NCBI GenBank assembly: GCA_965205165.1
Contig: OZ242037.1
Location: forward strand, 434,001-498,000
Length of the DNA: 64,000 bases
Reading direction: 5' to 3'
Source: CBDESM01 sp965205165
Lineage (GTDB): Bacteria; Chloroflexota; Dehalococcoidia; Bin125
Shown here: in pieces, positions 63,367-64,000 of the stretch
How the letters are laid out: every line of letters starts with the position of its first letter
Position numbering within the stretch: position 1 is the first letter of the stretch
Translations under genes and position numbers: made by a program
The notes under the pieces: generated by a model
Databases searched by the model: none
The model's input: the letters and a program-made list of their open reading frames with translations, nothing else
What the model was told of the DNA's origin: nothing

Positions 63367-64000
63367 CTACTCGAAGCGGGCCTTGTCGTCGGCCGCGTAG
63401 CGCGCCACCGCGTTGTCGGCGGCGGCGGTCGCGGCCAAGCGCTGGAGCAGGTCGGGCAGCTGCGCGGCGGGCACCGCGCAGGTCATCTCGCTGTTCGGCA
63501 TCTCCGTGCGCACGCGCGAGAGCTGGCAGCCGACCGACGCCGCCGCCTCGCCCTGCTCTTTGGCGATCGCCACGATGTGGCACTGCGGCTTGCCCTCGAT
63601 CCGCAGCTGCGGGAAGGCATCGTGCAGCACCATCAGCTGCCGCCCGGTCACGCGCAGCAGCACCACGTCGGGGTCGACCGGCGTGTCGCGCAGCGGGCCG
63701 TAGGTCACGGAAGCGGGCTGCTCGGTCACGACCGGGATGCCCATCGCGGTTTCCGCATCGACCCAGCCCGATTCGAGCAGCGCGGCGATGTCGCCGTTCT
63801 CCATCACGTCGCCAAGCCCGACGAAGCCGTGCGTGACGGAGCCCACCGAGCAGTTCGCGTGGTCCTGCGCCGCCGTCGAGAAGGTGCGGTCGCCCGCGTG
63901 CATCCAGAAGACGCAACCCGCGGGAACGCGGCCGGTGCGCCCGTCCGCGGCCGGCGCGGGCATCGGCGCGTCGAAGGGGGCGACCCCGTCGGGCGCCGCC
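63367..64000 (-). CDS. DUF169 family protein, 5' end outside window
   Basis: At least 211 residues, open to the right edge, so the true N-terminus is missing; an ATG at 63963 exists but family members have upstream residues matching the visible APDGVAPFDAP. The core RVPAGCVFWMHAGDRTF and DHANCSVGSVTHGF, with conserved Cys and His, is typical of DUF169, which is found in anaerobes and archaea and has no firm function; the Cys/His pattern may bind metal or heme. Co-directional with the hydroxyacid dehydrogenase 19 nt downstream. Confidence 0.85.
   Translation of the reverse strand, partial: AAPDGVAPFDAPMPAPAADGRTGRVPAGCVFWMHAGDRTFSTAAQDHANCSVGSVTHGFVGLGDVMENGDIAALLESGWVDAETAMGIPVVTEQPASVTYGPLRDTPVDPDVVLLRVTGRQLMVLHDAFPQLRIEGKPQCHIVAIAKEQGEAAASVGCQLSRVRTEMPNSEMTCAVPAAQLPDLLQRLAATAAADNAVARYAADDKARFE

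Overview
This is 64 kb of a very GC-rich bacterial chromosome (about 70% G+C by eye), densely packed, with two tRNA genes and no rRNA, CRISPR array or recognisable insertion sequence. An F420-type LLM oxidoreductase, an actinobacterial-type inositol-1-phosphate synthase, a PimA-like glycosyltransferase, Uma2 proteins and secreted proteins with a 'PGxNLVAW' C-terminal domain suggest a free-living Chloroflexota-like (Dehalococcoidia/SAR202-type) or deep actinobacterial organism. Chloroflexota is my best guess from gene content only; no marker gene here settles it.

Layout. 0-13 kb: MoxR/ChlI-type ATPase (cut by the left edge), RCK potassium channel, VOC protein, diacylglycerol-kinase-like lipid kinase, a Fic AMPylase behind an array of 72-bp-spaced dyads, a PEP-synthase-like protein without its ATP-grasp part, a secreted Ig-like protein, and a two-component system. 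13.4-16.7 kb: five tandem Uma2-family nuclease genes, nearly identical except for one short hypervariable window. 16.7-20 kb: rpsU, an acyltransferase, inositol-phosphate synthase and, divergently, an inositol monophosphatase. With the CDP-alcohol phosphatidyltransferase and PimA-like glycosyltransferase at 31-32.6 kb these could form a phosphatidylinositol/PI-mannoside pathway. 20-31 kb: thioredoxin-fold proteins, a DNA methyltransferase fused to an HNH nuclease, an M-type peptidase, prfB with a programmed +1 frameshift, folD, an LLM oxidoreductase and an orphan ParB. 32.7-36 kb: paired hot-dog dehydratases, two tandem cyclophilins, a methyltransferase and tRNA-Arg(CCG). 36.5-49.3 kb: comM, relA/spoT, a large secreted subtilase-like protein, another hot-dog hydratase, a ThiS/MoaD-like protein and an orphan molybdenum hydroxylase large subunit flanked by small coiled-coil/TM proteins. 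49-56 kb: a frameshifted secreted protein, a hydrolase, tRNA-Pro(GGG), acyl-CoA dehydrogenase and nitronate monooxygenase. 56.2-59.9 kb: an AT-richer, probably acquired two-gene module, a C5-cytosine methyltransferase translationally coupled to an 802-aa GHKL (Hsp90/MORC-like) ATPase; this is the best candidate for an undescribed defence system. 60-64 kb: Ca2+/cation exchanger, pyrE, 2-hydroxyacid dehydrogenase and a DUF169 protein cut by the right edge.

Expression signals. At least twelve genes on both strands have a TANNNT box 6-7 nt before the start codon and no Shine-Dalgarno sequence, which suggests leaderless mRNAs; many others have a clear GGAG-type site. From 1 to about 35 kb the + strand has far more C than G whatever the gene direction, and this weakens afterwards.
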